Under the pieces are notes generated by a model. The model ran no database searches and was not told where the DNA came from. It saw only the letters and a program-made list of their open reading frames with translations. A program made the translations under genes and the position numbers. A DNA stretch of 64,000 nt from Candidatus Obscuribacter sp. (GTDB taxonomy: Bacteria; Cyanobacteriota; Vampirovibrionia; Obscuribacterales; Obscuribacteraceae): assembly GCA_016712465.1 (NCBI GenBank), contig JADJQZ010000001.1:1984001-2048000 (forward strand), in the 5' to 3' direction. Shown here piece after piece: positions 44,336 through 53,988 of the stretch. Position 1 is the stretch's first letter, and each line of letters begins with the position of its first letter.

Positions 44336-45631
44336 TCAAATTTGGGTGAGAATGCCGGCCAGGCAAGCTGAAAGGTAACTGGCCATGGTGCCGCAAATAA
44401 GGGCCTTGACGCCCAGGCGGGCCAGGTCTTCCCTCCTTGTGGGTGCAATTTCGCCGATGCCGCCAATCTGAATGGCGATGGAACTGAAATTGGCAAAGCC
44501 GCAGAGGGCAAAAGTAGCGATTGTCTCGGCCTGGGCTGAAAGGGTGCGAGTGGGGCTTTTTAGTATGGCGGAAAGGTCTGTATAGGCTACGAACTCATTG
44601 ATTACAAGTTTCTCGCCCATAAGTTTTCCCACCTCGTGGGCGTCGACCCAGGGCACGCCCAGCACAAAGGCGATGGGGGCAAAAACGGCGCCGAAAATGT
44701 CTTTCATGGCCAGGTGCGAGAGATCAAGACCGAGAGTATCCAGCCTCAGTCCAAGCTTGTATAAATTGGCGCCGATGAAACCGAGGGCGCTGTCACAAAG
44801 TGCAATCAGGGCAATAAAAGCAATGAGCATAGCCAGTACATTCAGACCGATGCGCATGCCGTCTGAGGCACCATGGGCGGCGGCATCGATAATATTGGCC
44901 TGGTTGCGCTCCACTGCGATTGTGACTTTGCCGCGGGTGGTAGATTCTTCCGTTTCCGGGAAAACTATTTTGGCTATCACCAGGGCACCTGGCGCGGCCA
45001 TAATGCTGGCAGTCAGCAAGTAAGAGGCTTTGATGCCTATGCCTATGTAGACAGCCAGCACTCCCCCTGCTACGCAAGCCATGCTGCCGGCCATGGAAGC
45101 CAGCAGTTCCGATCTGGTCATGGTGGGCACATAGGGTTTGATGAGGAGCTGGGCCTCCACCTGACCCACGAAGACCGAGGCGGCGTTGGAAAGAGCTTCC
45201 GCGCCGCTTGCGCCCATGATGAAGGAAACCACGCGGGCTACGATTTGTACTACTTTCTGCATCAGACCCAGGTAGTAAGAAATACTGACCAGGCTGGAGA
45301 CAAAAATAATGGTGGGTACCACCCGAAAGGCAAATATAAAGTCGGCGCCCGGTCCGAACAACTCCACCAGTTTCTCGGGATTTTTCACCAGGGGGCCAAA
45401 GACCATGCCCGCACCACGGTCGCTAAAGTGCAGCAGCTCAGTAATGAAATCGCCCACGGAGCGAAAGAGGCTCTGTCCGAATTCTACCTTCAGAACGAAG
45501 ATAGCCAGCAACAACTGCAAGAGCAGGCCAGATAGAACCAGGCGATAATTGATGGCTTTTCTGTTGTTGGACATGAGGAAAGCCGTGCCGATGATCAGCA
45601 CGAAGCCCAGAAGTCCCGTCCAGTTGGACAT
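44336..45631 (-). CDS. nupC: Concentrative nucleoside transporter (NupC/CNT family)
   Basis: 431 residues with the CNT signatures: GVLAVYIGIGIKASYLLTASIMAAPGALVIAKIVFPETE, DGMRIGLNVLAMLIAFIALIAL, GEKLVINEFVAYTDLS and ALCGFANFSSIAIQIGGIGEIAP. It co-transports nucleosides with Na+ or H+ across the inner membrane. Full length for the family. It is upstream of cstA by 22 bp; together they point to growth on scavenged nucleosides and peptides or pyruvate. Confidence 0.95.
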   Translation of the reverse strand: MSNWTGLLGFVLIIGTAFLMSNNRKAINYRLVLSGLLLQLLLAIFVLKVEFGQSLFRSVGDFITELLHFSDRGAGMVFGPLVKNPEKLVELFGPGADFIFAFRVVPTIIFVSSLVSISYYLGLMQKVVQIVARVVSFIMGASGAEALSNAASVFVGQVEAQLLIKPYVPTMTRSELLASMAGSMACVAGGVLAVYIGIGIKASYLLTASIMAAPGALVIAKIVFPETEESTTRGKVTIAVERNQANIIDAAAHGASDGMRIGLNVLAMLIAFIALIALCDSALGFIGANLYKLGLRLDTLGLDLSHLAMKDIFGAVFAPIAFVLGVPWVDAHEVGKLMGEKLVINEFVAYTDLSAILKSPTRTLSAQAETIATFALCGFANFSSIAIQIGGIGEIAPTRREDLARLGVKALICGTMASYLSACLAGILTQI

Positions 45632-45767
45632 ACGGCTGCACCTTTAGCTTTTGGTCCGATAGCTCATGATCCAAACTTCAAGGTAGGTCACTATAACCTA
45701 ATACAAAGGTTACCGGTTCACCCATGAGTCATGGCTCACCCCCGGGGCACCTAAATTGTCGTTAATC

Positions 45768-46103
45768 TCAATCTTGCTTTTCCAGCAAGTGGGCGAAATA
45801 GGTGCGCAGATCCAGGCTTGAGATCCCGCTTTCGGCAGCCTCTTCGCTATTGGGATCGTCGTCGACAGCGGCAGCGATTTCGTTCATGCGCACCAGGAGA
45901 AATTGCAGGAACGCCGCTTGCTTCACGGTTCGCTCCGGCGCCCGCAGGGCAATTTCAATTTCTTCCCGGCTGAGGAAGCCGTCTTTGTTCAAGTCGAATT
46001 TGTCAAAGGATTGCAGGACAAATTGGCAGACATCAGCCAGTACCTTGTCGGCTTTTGGCTTGGCTTCTACTAGCAGGGCATCTAATTCAAACATGGCGAT
46101 CAT
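45768..46103 (-). CDS. EF-hand protein
   Basis: 111 residues; ATG 46094 (MFELDAL) is a possible shorter start. One canonical EF-hand is visible, FDKFDLNKDGFLSREEIEIAL, with loop DLNKDGFLSREE. A second, weaker acidic stretch (AVDDDPNSEEAAES) precedes the C-terminus. No signal peptide. It resembles the EF-hand protein at 12313 in size class but not in sequence outside the loop. It is upstream of nupC on the same strand with a 136-bp gap. Confidence 0.75.
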   Translation of the reverse strand: MIAMFELDALLVEAKPKADKVLADVCQFVLQSFDKFDLNKDGFLSREEIEIALRAPERTVKQAAFLQFLLVRMNEIAAAVDDDPNSEEAAESGISSLDLRTYFAHLLEKQD

Positions 46104-46158
46104 TTTAGTCTATATAATCTAGTCTGTCTTATTTAAGAGTATAGCGGTTCTCCCAATT

Positions 46159-47511
46159 ATGACCTTAAACAGTAAACTGGCAACCCAGAATCCCTATCGG
46201 CGCATGGAGTTTCTCTCTCGCATACCGGCGCTGGCCGATATCGAGAAGTTACAGCAAGAAAGCCAGCAGTATTTCAACCAGACGGTGCAACTGCCCTGGA
46301 TTGTAGGGGAGCCGCCCTGCGGCTATTTCCTTCTGGCATCATATTCCGGCAGCCCGGATAACGTACCCAAGTGGGCGCTTTACTGTGAAGACGGCAAGAG
46401 CCGCGAACTGAAGTGGGTCTACGAGACCTACGATACTTCCCTTTTGCACAATATGCTCTTGTGCGCCTTCGCCGATGAAGACCTTTCGCCGGAAAACCAC
46501 AACACCTACGCCTTTTCTTCCACGCAAAACAGGCGCGAGGCTCTGCCCTCTGCGAATCCCAAGGTTCAGGCTGTGCCGGCTCCGAAGACCGCTGCACAGG
46601 GCACGGTGCAGAATGTTCCCCAGATTAGCGCCATAGAGGTCTACGAGCGTCATCTCCTGCAGATTGGCGTGGACCAAAAGACGGTGTTACAGATAGTGCC
46701 TATGACCGCCGAAGACTATTTAAGAGCCACGGCCGATGCCATTCCCGTTGATACGGCCTTGCAGTTTCAAATGGGGCGACTGATGGACGGTAAGAACACC
46801 ATCGCCGAAATAGTGCAGTCCCTTGCCATCGACAAAGAAAAATGGGTGCCGGTTATTTATAACGTTCTGCGCTGCGGTCTGGCCCAGCGTTGTCTCCTTG
46901 CTTCCAGCCCGACGGCAGCCTCATTTGCCTCAGCCATAGTCTCAACGCCGGCAGAGAAGCCCGGGTCTTCGGCAACGCTGCCTAAGAAGGGCGAGCCTGA
47001 AAGCGGCTCTGGTGAAGCCCGCACCGTGGAAGCTTTGAAACGGCAGATCTACAATGCACAAACTGGACTGCTCTCCTATCCTGCCTTTCAGATGTTTCTC
47101 AATAAGGAACTGCAGCGCCACGAGGTTTACGAAAGGCCCTTTGCCGTACTGCTCATGCGCCATGAGCGCGAGGGTAATCAGGCTGTCTTTGATATCGCCA
47201 GAGAGGGAGGACCTTTACTGACGCGCTTGCAGGTAATAATTTCTCATTTAAAGCGCAGCGATTACCTCTGTCACTATGGTCGAAACGGTCTGGCTGTCAT
47301 TTTGCCCGAAGCCAGCCGGGCTTCCGCCGGGAGTCTCATGAAAAGTCTGGCTGCCGCCCTGGTGGAATTTCGCCCTGCGGTCGCTGCCAGGGCCGGTGCC
47401 GTCCATAAGATCAAACTGGGAGTGGCCGGCGTACCGGAAGACGGAGAAAGTGCCAGCACCATTTTACTTACGGCCATGGAGTCGGAGCCGGTAATAATCG
47501 AGCTTAGCTGA
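46159..47511 (+). CDS. Protein with degenerate GGDEF-like C-terminal domain
   Basis: 450 residues, cytoplasmic. The first 120 residues form an unrecognised domain; residues 155-255 (ALQFQMGRLMDGKNTIAEIVQSLAIDKEKWVPVIYNVLRCGLAQ) resemble the helical DUF4388/PatA-like segment. Residues 293-445 have the order of a diguanylate cyclase: YNAQTGLLSYPAFQMFLNKEL, PFAVLLMRH, then LKRSDYLCHYGRNGLAVILPEA. In the expected GGDEF position the sequence is GRNGL, and the N-terminal metal-binding Asp is not evident, so it should not make c-di-GMP. Divergent from the EF-hand gene and followed by the next gene after 37 bp. Confidence 0.72.
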   Translation: MTLNSKLATQNPYRRMEFLSRIPALADIEKLQQESQQYFNQTVQLPWIVGEPPCGYFLLASYSGSPDNVPKWALYCEDGKSRELKWVYETYDTSLLHNMLLCAFADEDLSPENHNTYAFSSTQNRREALPSANPKVQAVPAPKTAAQGTVQNVPQISAIEVYERHLLQIGVDQKTVLQIVPMTAEDYLRATADAIPVDTALQFQMGRLMDGKNTIAEIVQSLAIDKEKWVPVIYNVLRCGLAQRCLLASSPTAASFASAIVSTPAEKPGSSATLPKKGEPESGSGEARTVEALKRQIYNAQTGLLSYPAFQMFLNKELQRHEVYERPFAVLLMRHEREGNQAVFDIAREGGPLLTRLQVIISHLKRSDYLCHYGRNGLAVILPEASRASAGSLMKSLAAALVEFRPAVAARAGAVHKIKLGVAGVPEDGESASTILLTAMESEPVIIELS

Positions 47512-47548
47512 ATTGCTCAGGGTCTTTAGCCTTTTGAGAGGAGGTCAG

Positions 47549-48907
47549 TTGTACAAGTCGAAACTTCAGGTGCTCTTGACCCTAACCTTATACCTGTGTT
47601 CCGTTCTTGGATTCAGCCCGGCTCTTGGCGCCGCCAAGTTCGAGACCATGCAGAAAATGGTGGTGCGCTGCCTATCCGATCAAGATGTGCAGACCGGCAG
47701 CATTCGCACTATCTACCGGGCCGGGTCTACTCAGGGGCGTCTGGAAGAGGCTCTCACAGGTAGCAGGCAAAGGATTTTGGTCATCGATTGCCCCCATGTC
47801 TGGGCTGTTGATGTGGAGGCCGGCAAGGCTGAACATATGCTCGATCAAGATTCCGATTCAAAGCTGCATCTGCCCATCATTTCCAGCCGCCAGAAAGAGT
47901 CTGCCGCACTGGAATTTGGACAGGAAGTAGACTTCTTTAAGACGAGAGGCGTGAAACCGGTGGAGGGTCCACTGGTTGATGGCAAGAAGACTTCAATTTA
48001 TAACTTTGTAGCCGGACCGGTGCAGTTTGACTTGATGGTGCTCGAAAGCGGTTTGCCGCTCAAGCTTACCGTCAACGCACCGCGTGGCAAACGGGTTTTC
48101 GAATATGTGGAATATTGCACCATGCCCTATGAGGCTGAGAAGTTTCAGGTACCGCCTGCGGTGACCGTGGTGGAGGCTCCCAAGCCTGGTTCCAACGCTG
48201 CACGCCGTCATTACAGCACCTCCGGCAGTGCCACCCATGAACCTACCGCGCCGGTAAAAGAAATCAAAACCAGTTACGACTTACAGATCTGGCAGACTTA
48301 CTACTATTTGTTTCCTGAGCCTGCTTTGCTTGTCAGTGCCGTCAAGCGTATGGAGGCGGATGGCACCTTTGATAGTCTCGGCAGCAGTCCGCCGGCTTGT
48401 GCTTTCCTCGCTTCCGTGTTCGCTCAGAATGCCGATAAAATTGCCGCCTGGGTGGAGGAATTAAGGTGTCTCTCGCCTGAGCATCGTGAACTGATCTTGC
48501 CTGTGGCCCTCAAGTGGTCGGGGAATGAAAAAGCAATAGATCTGGCCGGCAAGATAACCGGCGGTGACAACATTCTTTTGAGAGAACTCGGCTCTCTTTC
48601 CCTTGCCCCTGATAAGCTCGATAAGCTAAAGATAGATTCTCCCAGCCATCTGGACATGCTCTGGGGTTGCTTCATGGCTTCCGGCGACCGCCGCTATCTG
48701 GAAAAAATTATGTCGGTATTGCCCTGGCTACGTAAGAAAGACGTGGAGTTATCTCAGATTATCATTGCCGGAGCCGCTGAATGGTCCCTTACTTCCAACT
48801 GCTATCAGCACAAGAGAGTCATGCAAATCTGCGAGGAAGAAATGCAAAATAATGCGGAGCTAAAAGAGCCGCTGATGGGGATACTTAGAAATTCCAGGGG
48901 CAAATAA
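47549..48907 (+). CDS. Exported LolA-like protein with helical C-terminus
   Basis: 452 residues from TTG 47549, chosen because GAGGAGG lies four bases upstream and the protein then opens with a clean signal peptide (KLQVLLTLTLYLCSVLGFSPALGA). Residues 30-210 have a LolA-like pattern (FETMQKMVVRCLSDQDVQTGSIRTIYRAG, QFDLMVLESGLPLKLTVNAPRGKRVFEYVEY). Residues 250-452 are helical, possibly a repeat scaffold (PPACAFLASVFAQNADKIAAWVEELRCLSPEHRELIL). Function unknown. It may be co-transcribed with the degenerate GGDEF gene. Confidence 0.7.
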   Translation: MYKSKLQVLLTLTLYLCSVLGFSPALGAAKFETMQKMVVRCLSDQDVQTGSIRTIYRAGSTQGRLEEALTGSRQRILVIDCPHVWAVDVEAGKAEHMLDQDSDSKLHLPIISSRQKESAALEFGQEVDFFKTRGVKPVEGPLVDGKKTSIYNFVAGPVQFDLMVLESGLPLKLTVNAPRGKRVFEYVEYCTMPYEAEKFQVPPAVTVVEAPKPGSNAARRHYSTSGSATHEPTAPVKEIKTSYDLQIWQTYYYLFPEPALLVSAVKRMEADGTFDSLGSSPPACAFLASVFAQNADKIAAWVEELRCLSPEHRELILPVALKWSGNEKAIDLAGKITGGDNILLRELGSLSLAPDKLDKLKIDSPSHLDMLWGCFMASGDRRYLEKIMSVLPWLRKKDVELSQIIIAGAAEWSLTSNCYQHKRVMQICEEEMQNNAELKEPLMGILRNSRGK

Positions 48908-48921
48908 GACCAGCCCTAAAT

Positions 48922-51042
48922 CTAAAGGTTGTCTCTGGTGCTGCGATAAAGGTCTTTTATATCGGCTTTGATGTCGAAAGAAGGTCCCCACTGATTGGAG
49001 ATAGCGGCTTGCTGGCTGCTTTCATCGAAGTCTGTCACCGAGACCACGTGCCATTTGTCCTGGTTGGCTGCCAGACCGGAACCTTCGAACAACTTGTCGT
49101 TGCTGTCGACCATTACAATGGCCGGCAGCCTGTTTTCGGCTTTCATACGCTTGAGGGTTTCGCCCAACTCCTCCTTCGTAGCGACGGGAATGAGACCGTC
49201 ATTGTTGCCCAGATTGAGCCGGGGCGCGAACTCATTTGATTCGATAATATAGTCGGTTTCGCCGGTAAGGCGCTTGCCGATGGCTGAGATTTCCGAAAGG
49301 GAAATGCCGTGATAGCCTCCGTCTCCTACCGGCGAGCCGTCGGCGTAAGTGACGGTTTCGCCGGTTTTGTTTGTGGCTGAGGGGCTGCCGTAGCCATAAT
49401 ATTGCGGCGGCATTTTCCGCTGCAGGCTGTCATTGACCATGGCCAGATTAAGCAACTGAGTGGCATAGGTACGGGAGCCGTCACTGATGCGGTGTTGAAA
49501 TTTTTCTTCGCTGCCGGGCACGAGATCTTGCGCCTTGAATTTGATCTCTTTACCGTCTCTGGCTGTCCATGAGCCTTTGATGGCACTGGTGGCTACTATC
49601 TCGGCGGCCATAGACGGCTGTCTGGTGAGGGTTCGCTCGGCTAGAGTTGTGACATTGCAAGTATTGTGGTAGCCCTGGTCGGTTATATTCGGTACGGCCC
49701 AACTGGTGCATCAGGGTCTTGGCGGCAAGCTGTCTGTGCTCTTCCGGCACGGCGGCGCTACCTTCCTGCAAGAGCCGATTTACCTGTCCATAGGTTTTGT
49801 CGATTTCCTGTTGCGGTAAGTTTCTTGCTCTGGCGCGGTTCTGGAAATCATCCATATCATTTTTGAATTCGCTCTTGTCGGTTTCCGACTTGAACTTTTC
49901 ATCGGCAGTTTTGAGCAATTGCTCTTCTGCGGTGGCAGGCTTCTTGTTGCGTTCTTCCTCTTCTTTTCTCTTTCTTTCTGCTTCCTCTTGTTGCTGCTTG
50001 AGTTTAGCGGCCTCTTCCTGCTCTTTGCGCTGGGCTTCTTGCTTCTGCTTTTCCGCTTCTTCCTCTTGCCGTCTCTTTTCCGCCTCTTGCCGTCTCTTCA
50101 ATTCCGCTTCCCGATTTAAGAGGGCAGTTTCATTGCCGTGTTTCTTGGCGTAATCGCTTTCGTAGTCTACGGCTTTGAAGCGGTCGTCTTGCTGATTGCC
50201 ATGGCGCCGCTTTTGTCGATAATCCCGCGCAGAAGCGGACGAGCCGCTCCGTTTTCGTCTTTTGTGAAAATGGATATTACTTTCCGGTCACCGACCTGGG
50301 TTTCCGAGGTTTCGTAAGCCTTGCCGTCCGGTCCAAGGAAGCGTTTCTCGCCGCTTTTGAACATGCGGTCTGCTTCCAGTAATTTCTCTTCGTTGGACAG
50401 AGCCGGATTGAAAATGGCTTTGCCGCTATAGGGAGGAATTTCTTCCTGGGGTTTAACCGGCGGCGCTTCAGTCTCGGACTTTTTTGGCTGCTCGGCACCA
50501 CCAACCTCGAGCACCTCACCTTGTGCGTTCAGGGCTCCTTTCAGTTCTACGGAAGGAGCCTCTCCGGCCTTGAGAGTAGTTACCGAAATCTGCTCCCGCT
50601 CTCCTTCTTTGACGGAGTTCAGTTGATAGGTTTTGCCGTCTGTACCTTGCACCTCGTTGATGCCGTTTCTGACCAGGGCCTGGGCTGCTCTCACGCGGTC
50701 TTCCTGGCTGGTGGCGGGGTTCAGAAAGAGATCTTTGGTGTTCTTGATGGCATTAGCTTCCAGCTTGCCGGGATCTTCTTCTTTTATCTTGATACCGGCG
50801 GTATCATGCACCAGTTTTTCAGGCGGACTGAAGTTGATTATCTGATCGTTCGAGATAACGGCATTGTCACCCTTGCCTGGATGACACATGCCTTCGTGAC
50901 CCTGACAAGATTGCGCACTGCTCACCGGTTTGGGAGAGGCCAGATTGGCTTCTGCAGTTAATTTTGCTTTTGCATCTGAGGCTGTATTGTCGTCACCTTG
51001 TACCGGTTGTTTATCACCGGCGGTTGCCACTTCGTTAGCCAT
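48922..51042 (-). pseudogene. Cysteine-peptidase-like protein split by two frameshifts
   Basis: Three open segments on the minus strand read as one protein of about 700 residues. Segment 1 (51042-50167, 291 residues) has repeated units of NPALSNEEKLLEADRMFKSG type and ends at TAG. Segment 2, in another frame (open from 50287), continues with QQDDRFKAVDYESDYAKKHG and a long charged coiled coil of KRRQEEEAEKQKQEA type. Segment 3 returns to the first frame (open from 49710): DQGYHNTCNVTTLAERTLTRQPS, then MAAEIVATSAIKG to 48922. The Cys of NTCNVTT is the likely nucleophile, and HVVSVTDFD near the end may supply the His. Segment 2 has no good start codon. Real disruption or two single-base sequence errors cannot be told apart here. 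Confidence 0.7.
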
Positions 51043-51319
51043 ATTAGAAATTCTCCCGAGCGGAAATGGAGCACATGAGAGCGGTTTGCTCGTGCTTCCT
51101 TGGAAAACATAGATTCTGCTCGGATTGATCTATGTATGCGGTAGCTGGTTGTCGTCTTTTTTTCGAGGCGTTGCCGGAAGTCTGCTAGGGGATCGAGACA
51201 ATAGCATTGCTTCAATTAAGCTAACACGAAATCCCCGATCGTCGCCAGGAATTTTATCTGCGCTTCGTAGGATTCCCACACCATGCCGCTGTGGCCTTGT
51301 TTTTACTGGATGATTTCGA

Positions 51320-52141
51320 TCAGACCTTGAGGGCTGGTTTTACTTCCGGCATGGGGGCACCGGTAATCTTAGAGAGCGCTCTCTGCCATATCTCTTCGCC
51401 TTCTTGCTTGACTCTCAGGCTGCTGCCGATATCTTTGCCCTGTTCCAGCGCTTTAGCATAAACAAAACGAGTGGCGGCCTGGCTCATGGCTGCGTCTAAG
51501 AGCGGTTTCTGTGCCGCTTCCATGGCTTCCTGGGCCTTTTCGCCCCGTTCTTTCAATTTGAGCAAATTGTCCACTGACTGCAGCATGCCCGGATAGTCTT
51601 TCAGGGCACCGCGCAGATGTTCTTTGGTTTCTCTGGGCACGGCGTCATCGAGAAGCAGGGCCGACATGCCCATCACACTGCGCCTTTTGTCTTCCGGAAT
51701 TTCTTTGGCCTTGGCGGCAGCGTCCATATTCTCACGCATGGAGAGCGATTGTACGGTGGTCACTTCTCGGCGGGCGCTAAGGAGAGTCGACCAGTTATCG
51801 CCCATGGCTTTGCCGAAGTCTTTGTCCGACTGTTCCATGCCGGCCTGAAATTTTGGTGTCGTCTTTTCCAGGGCTGCTTTTTTATCGGGGGAGTCGGCAA
51901 ACTCTCTGGCGGCGTCCGCTGTTATGCTCAGTCCGGCGCTCAGTTTGTCCTTCGGCAGAGAGAGGAGCCCCTGCAAAATGTCTCGTTGTTCTTTGGCTTC
52001 AGGCTTTTCGGGTGCTTCAGCCTGGGTTTTAAGAAACTGCCAGGACCGATTTTCGGAAGGACTGTAAATGTCGGCACTCAAATCGCCGGCGTTCACCGGT
52101 GTGCCAAGAGTCTTGACCTGACGCTCGCTCTGTTCGAACAT
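51320..52141 (-). CDS. Uncharacterised helical protein
   Basis: 273 residues, no signal peptide, strongly helical and charged (DILQGLLSLPKDKLSAGLSITADAAREFADSPDKKAALEKTT, LKERGEKAQEAMEAAQKPLLDAAMSQAATRFVYAKAL). No domain recognised. It lies 277 bp upstream of the peptidase-like gene on the same strand. It could be an exported effector-like or structural protein, but nothing in the sequence proves it. Confidence 0.6.
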   Translation of the reverse strand: MFEQSERQVKTLGTPVNAGDLSADIYSPSENRSWQFLKTQAEAPEKPEAKEQRDILQGLLSLPKDKLSAGLSITADAAREFADSPDKKAALEKTTPKFQAGMEQSDKDFGKAMGDNWSTLLSARREVTTVQSLSMRENMDAAAKAKEIPEDKRRSVMGMSALLLDDAVPRETKEHLRGALKDYPGMLQSVDNLLKLKERGEKAQEAMEAAQKPLLDAAMSQAATRFVYAKALEQGKDIGSSLRVKQEGEEIWQRALSKITGAPMPEVKPALKV

Positions 52142-52312
52142 GCTCGTGCCTCAAAGGTTTTATTAGGGGGTGTTGACCTTGTCAGTTGTCAAGATTATCT
52201 TTAAGTAGAGCCTATTAGGCTATGGTGAGATCACGACTGCTCCGGACACGAAGCTTAAATGCGCTTAAGGCTGATGCCTCAAGGCTTAGTTTATTGCCGG
52301 TACCAGTGCAGC

Positions 52313-53470
52313 TTATGTCTTCCAGCGCAACTTGGTTTCTTTGATCGGGTTGACGAAGGGGCGCTTCTCGCTTGTGGCAGCGTTCCATTCCTTCTTGAGC
52401 AAGAAGTACCAGTGCCCCGGTGTGCCGGCATCCTTGATGGTCATAATCAGACGCGGCTTGTATTTGTTGATGATGTTTTCCTGCATGAGGGCCAGGGTCT
52501 GATCCTGCTTGAGGAAAGTGGTGACAAAGTAGTCGAGCACAGGATTGGCCACAATTTTGGGAATGGGCAGGGTCCAGTAAGTAGTGTGATTCAGCTCAGT
52601 ATGGGTTTCATCCACGGGGGTGAGGGTGGTGATACCGGCCAGGAAGGTGGTGCCGTTGAAGGTCAGGTATTCGCGGCGGCATCCCGGCAGGCGGAAGCTA
52701 ATCTCGGTTTCCAGATACTTGCCTATCAGTTTGAAGGCTAAGGAATGCTTGGACGGCTGGTGTTTGACCATAGTCCAGCCTGTGCCGGAAGGAACATAGG
52801 TTTTGGTTTTCTCTTTCACCGATTTGGCGGAACGCCACCACCACGACTTATGCACATAGGGCACGTGGGCCGTGTCTATGAGGGCCGCCACGGCATAATC
52901 TATATGGGTAGGCAACTGCAGGGTGACGGTGTTCTTGCGATACTTCAATCCATCAAGACCGGGTGCGTAAGGTACTTCCGGCAGGTCCGCCTCATTGACG
53001 GTATCGCCGAAATAGACCCAGATACTGTCCAGTACTTCCTTGACCGGGTAGTTGGCAGTGCGAATCTTGCACAGGTTCATTTTTTGGTCCGAGCACAGGG
53101 ATGGAACTTCCGTACAGGTGCCGGAGGTATCAAACTTCCAGCCGTGGAAAGGACACATCAGTTCTTTGCCGTCAAAGGGACCGGCGGAAAGGGGGACGGC
53201 CTGGTGCGGGCAGATATCTCTCAGGGCAAAGAGTTTGCCCTCATTGTCGCGTCCGATGACGATGGGTTCGCCCAGCATTACTTTGCTTTCGATTTCACCC
53301 TTCTTGAGTTTGTTGGAAGGGAGGGCGTAATACCACATGTTTTTGGTGTAGGTTTTGCCGTAAGGTTGCCCTTTCTCGAGATCGCTTTCCACGTCTGACG
53401 GCTTCCAGTCTGCGGCTCTTTCAGCACTGACGGGGCTGCTCGTCTGGTTCGGCACGAAAGTGGTCTGCAT
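52313..53470 (-). CDS. Rieske non-heme iron oxygenase, alpha subunit
   Basis: 385 residues. A Rieske [2Fe-2S] domain at about 45-150 has CPHQAVPLSAG and CPFHGW as the Cys-x-His and Cys-x2-His pairs (MWYYALPS at its start is family-typical). The catalytic iron site follows with ALIDTAHVPYVHKSWWW, giving two His and an Asp. The order and size fit ring-hydroxylating oxygenases of the VanA / pheophorbide-oxygenase or cholesterol-desaturase-like type; the substrate cannot be chosen from sequence. A reductase partner is not encoded in the window. The gene stands alone. Confidence 0.92.
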   Translation of the reverse strand: MQTTFVPNQTSSPVSAERAADWKPSDVESDLEKGQPYGKTYTKNMWYYALPSNKLKKGEIESKVMLGEPIVIGRDNEGKLFALRDICPHQAVPLSAGPFDGKELMCPFHGWKFDTSGTCTEVPSLCSDQKMNLCKIRTANYPVKEVLDSIWVYFGDTVNEADLPEVPYAPGLDGLKYRKNTVTLQLPTHIDYAVAALIDTAHVPYVHKSWWWRSAKSVKEKTKTYVPSGTGWTMVKHQPSKHSLAFKLIGKYLETEISFRLPGCRREYLTFNGTTFLAGITTLTPVDETHTELNHTTYWTLPIPKIVANPVLDYFVTTFLKQDQTLALMQENIINKYKPRLIMTIKDAGTPGHWYFLLKKEWNAATSEKRPFVNPIKETKLRWKT

Positions 53471-53988
53471 GTTAAACCTCGAGGGGACTTTTCTTCAGAT
53501 GGCGAAATTGCATCAAGCTTACTATGTAGAAGCTCTTGAAGATATCAAGTGTTATTAATAAGGCGCTAATATTGACCTAATTTTGAATCATCTTTTTCGA
53601 GGTCGTTTTGACGCCTTGTGGTGGCATTGGTTAGATTTACCGCCCTGCCTTGCTTTTGTATTTGGGCATGGGTGATGTGCTTTGTTGAGCATTGCCTTTG
53701 TATTTTTGGCTGATGAGTCATGCAAGAAATTCGCCATAATTTCTCAGGCCATCCTGAGTAAAGCGAAGTATCAGTGCATTGAGTCCCAGGTGGTGCCCGG
53801 GTCTAATTTTGCCAGTTTCAATCGCCCCTGGTGGTCGCCACGTTAACGTCACATAAGGCTCTTAGAATTCCCGTCAATCTGGTGAATTGCCGGACGTTTG
53901 CAAAATTTTCCACTTTGCCGAGGGTTGCGTTTAGAGCAATCTGTCGTTTTTGGGCGCTTGCCAAATGCGCCTATTGGAGCATAAGTCA
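53471..53988. other. 518-bp divergent intergenic region
   Basis: Holds the promoters of the Rieske and EF-hand genes. A small hairpin AGAAATT / AATTTCT (53725-53744) sits within a copy of ATGCAAGAAATTCG that also occurs at the 4881 terminator. No ORF is supported. Confidence 0.45.

Noticed and set aside
45632..45767. Riboswitch upstream of nupC
   Set aside because: Only short imperfect palindromes (TGAGTCATGGCTCA type); no known purine or other riboswitch core could be recognised.
50167..50290. Programmed -1 frameshifting to join the first two segments of the peptidase-like gene
   Set aside because: No slippery heptamer of X XXY YYZ form is seen in the overlap between the frames, and a second shift of opposite sense is needed downstream. 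Indels are simpler.
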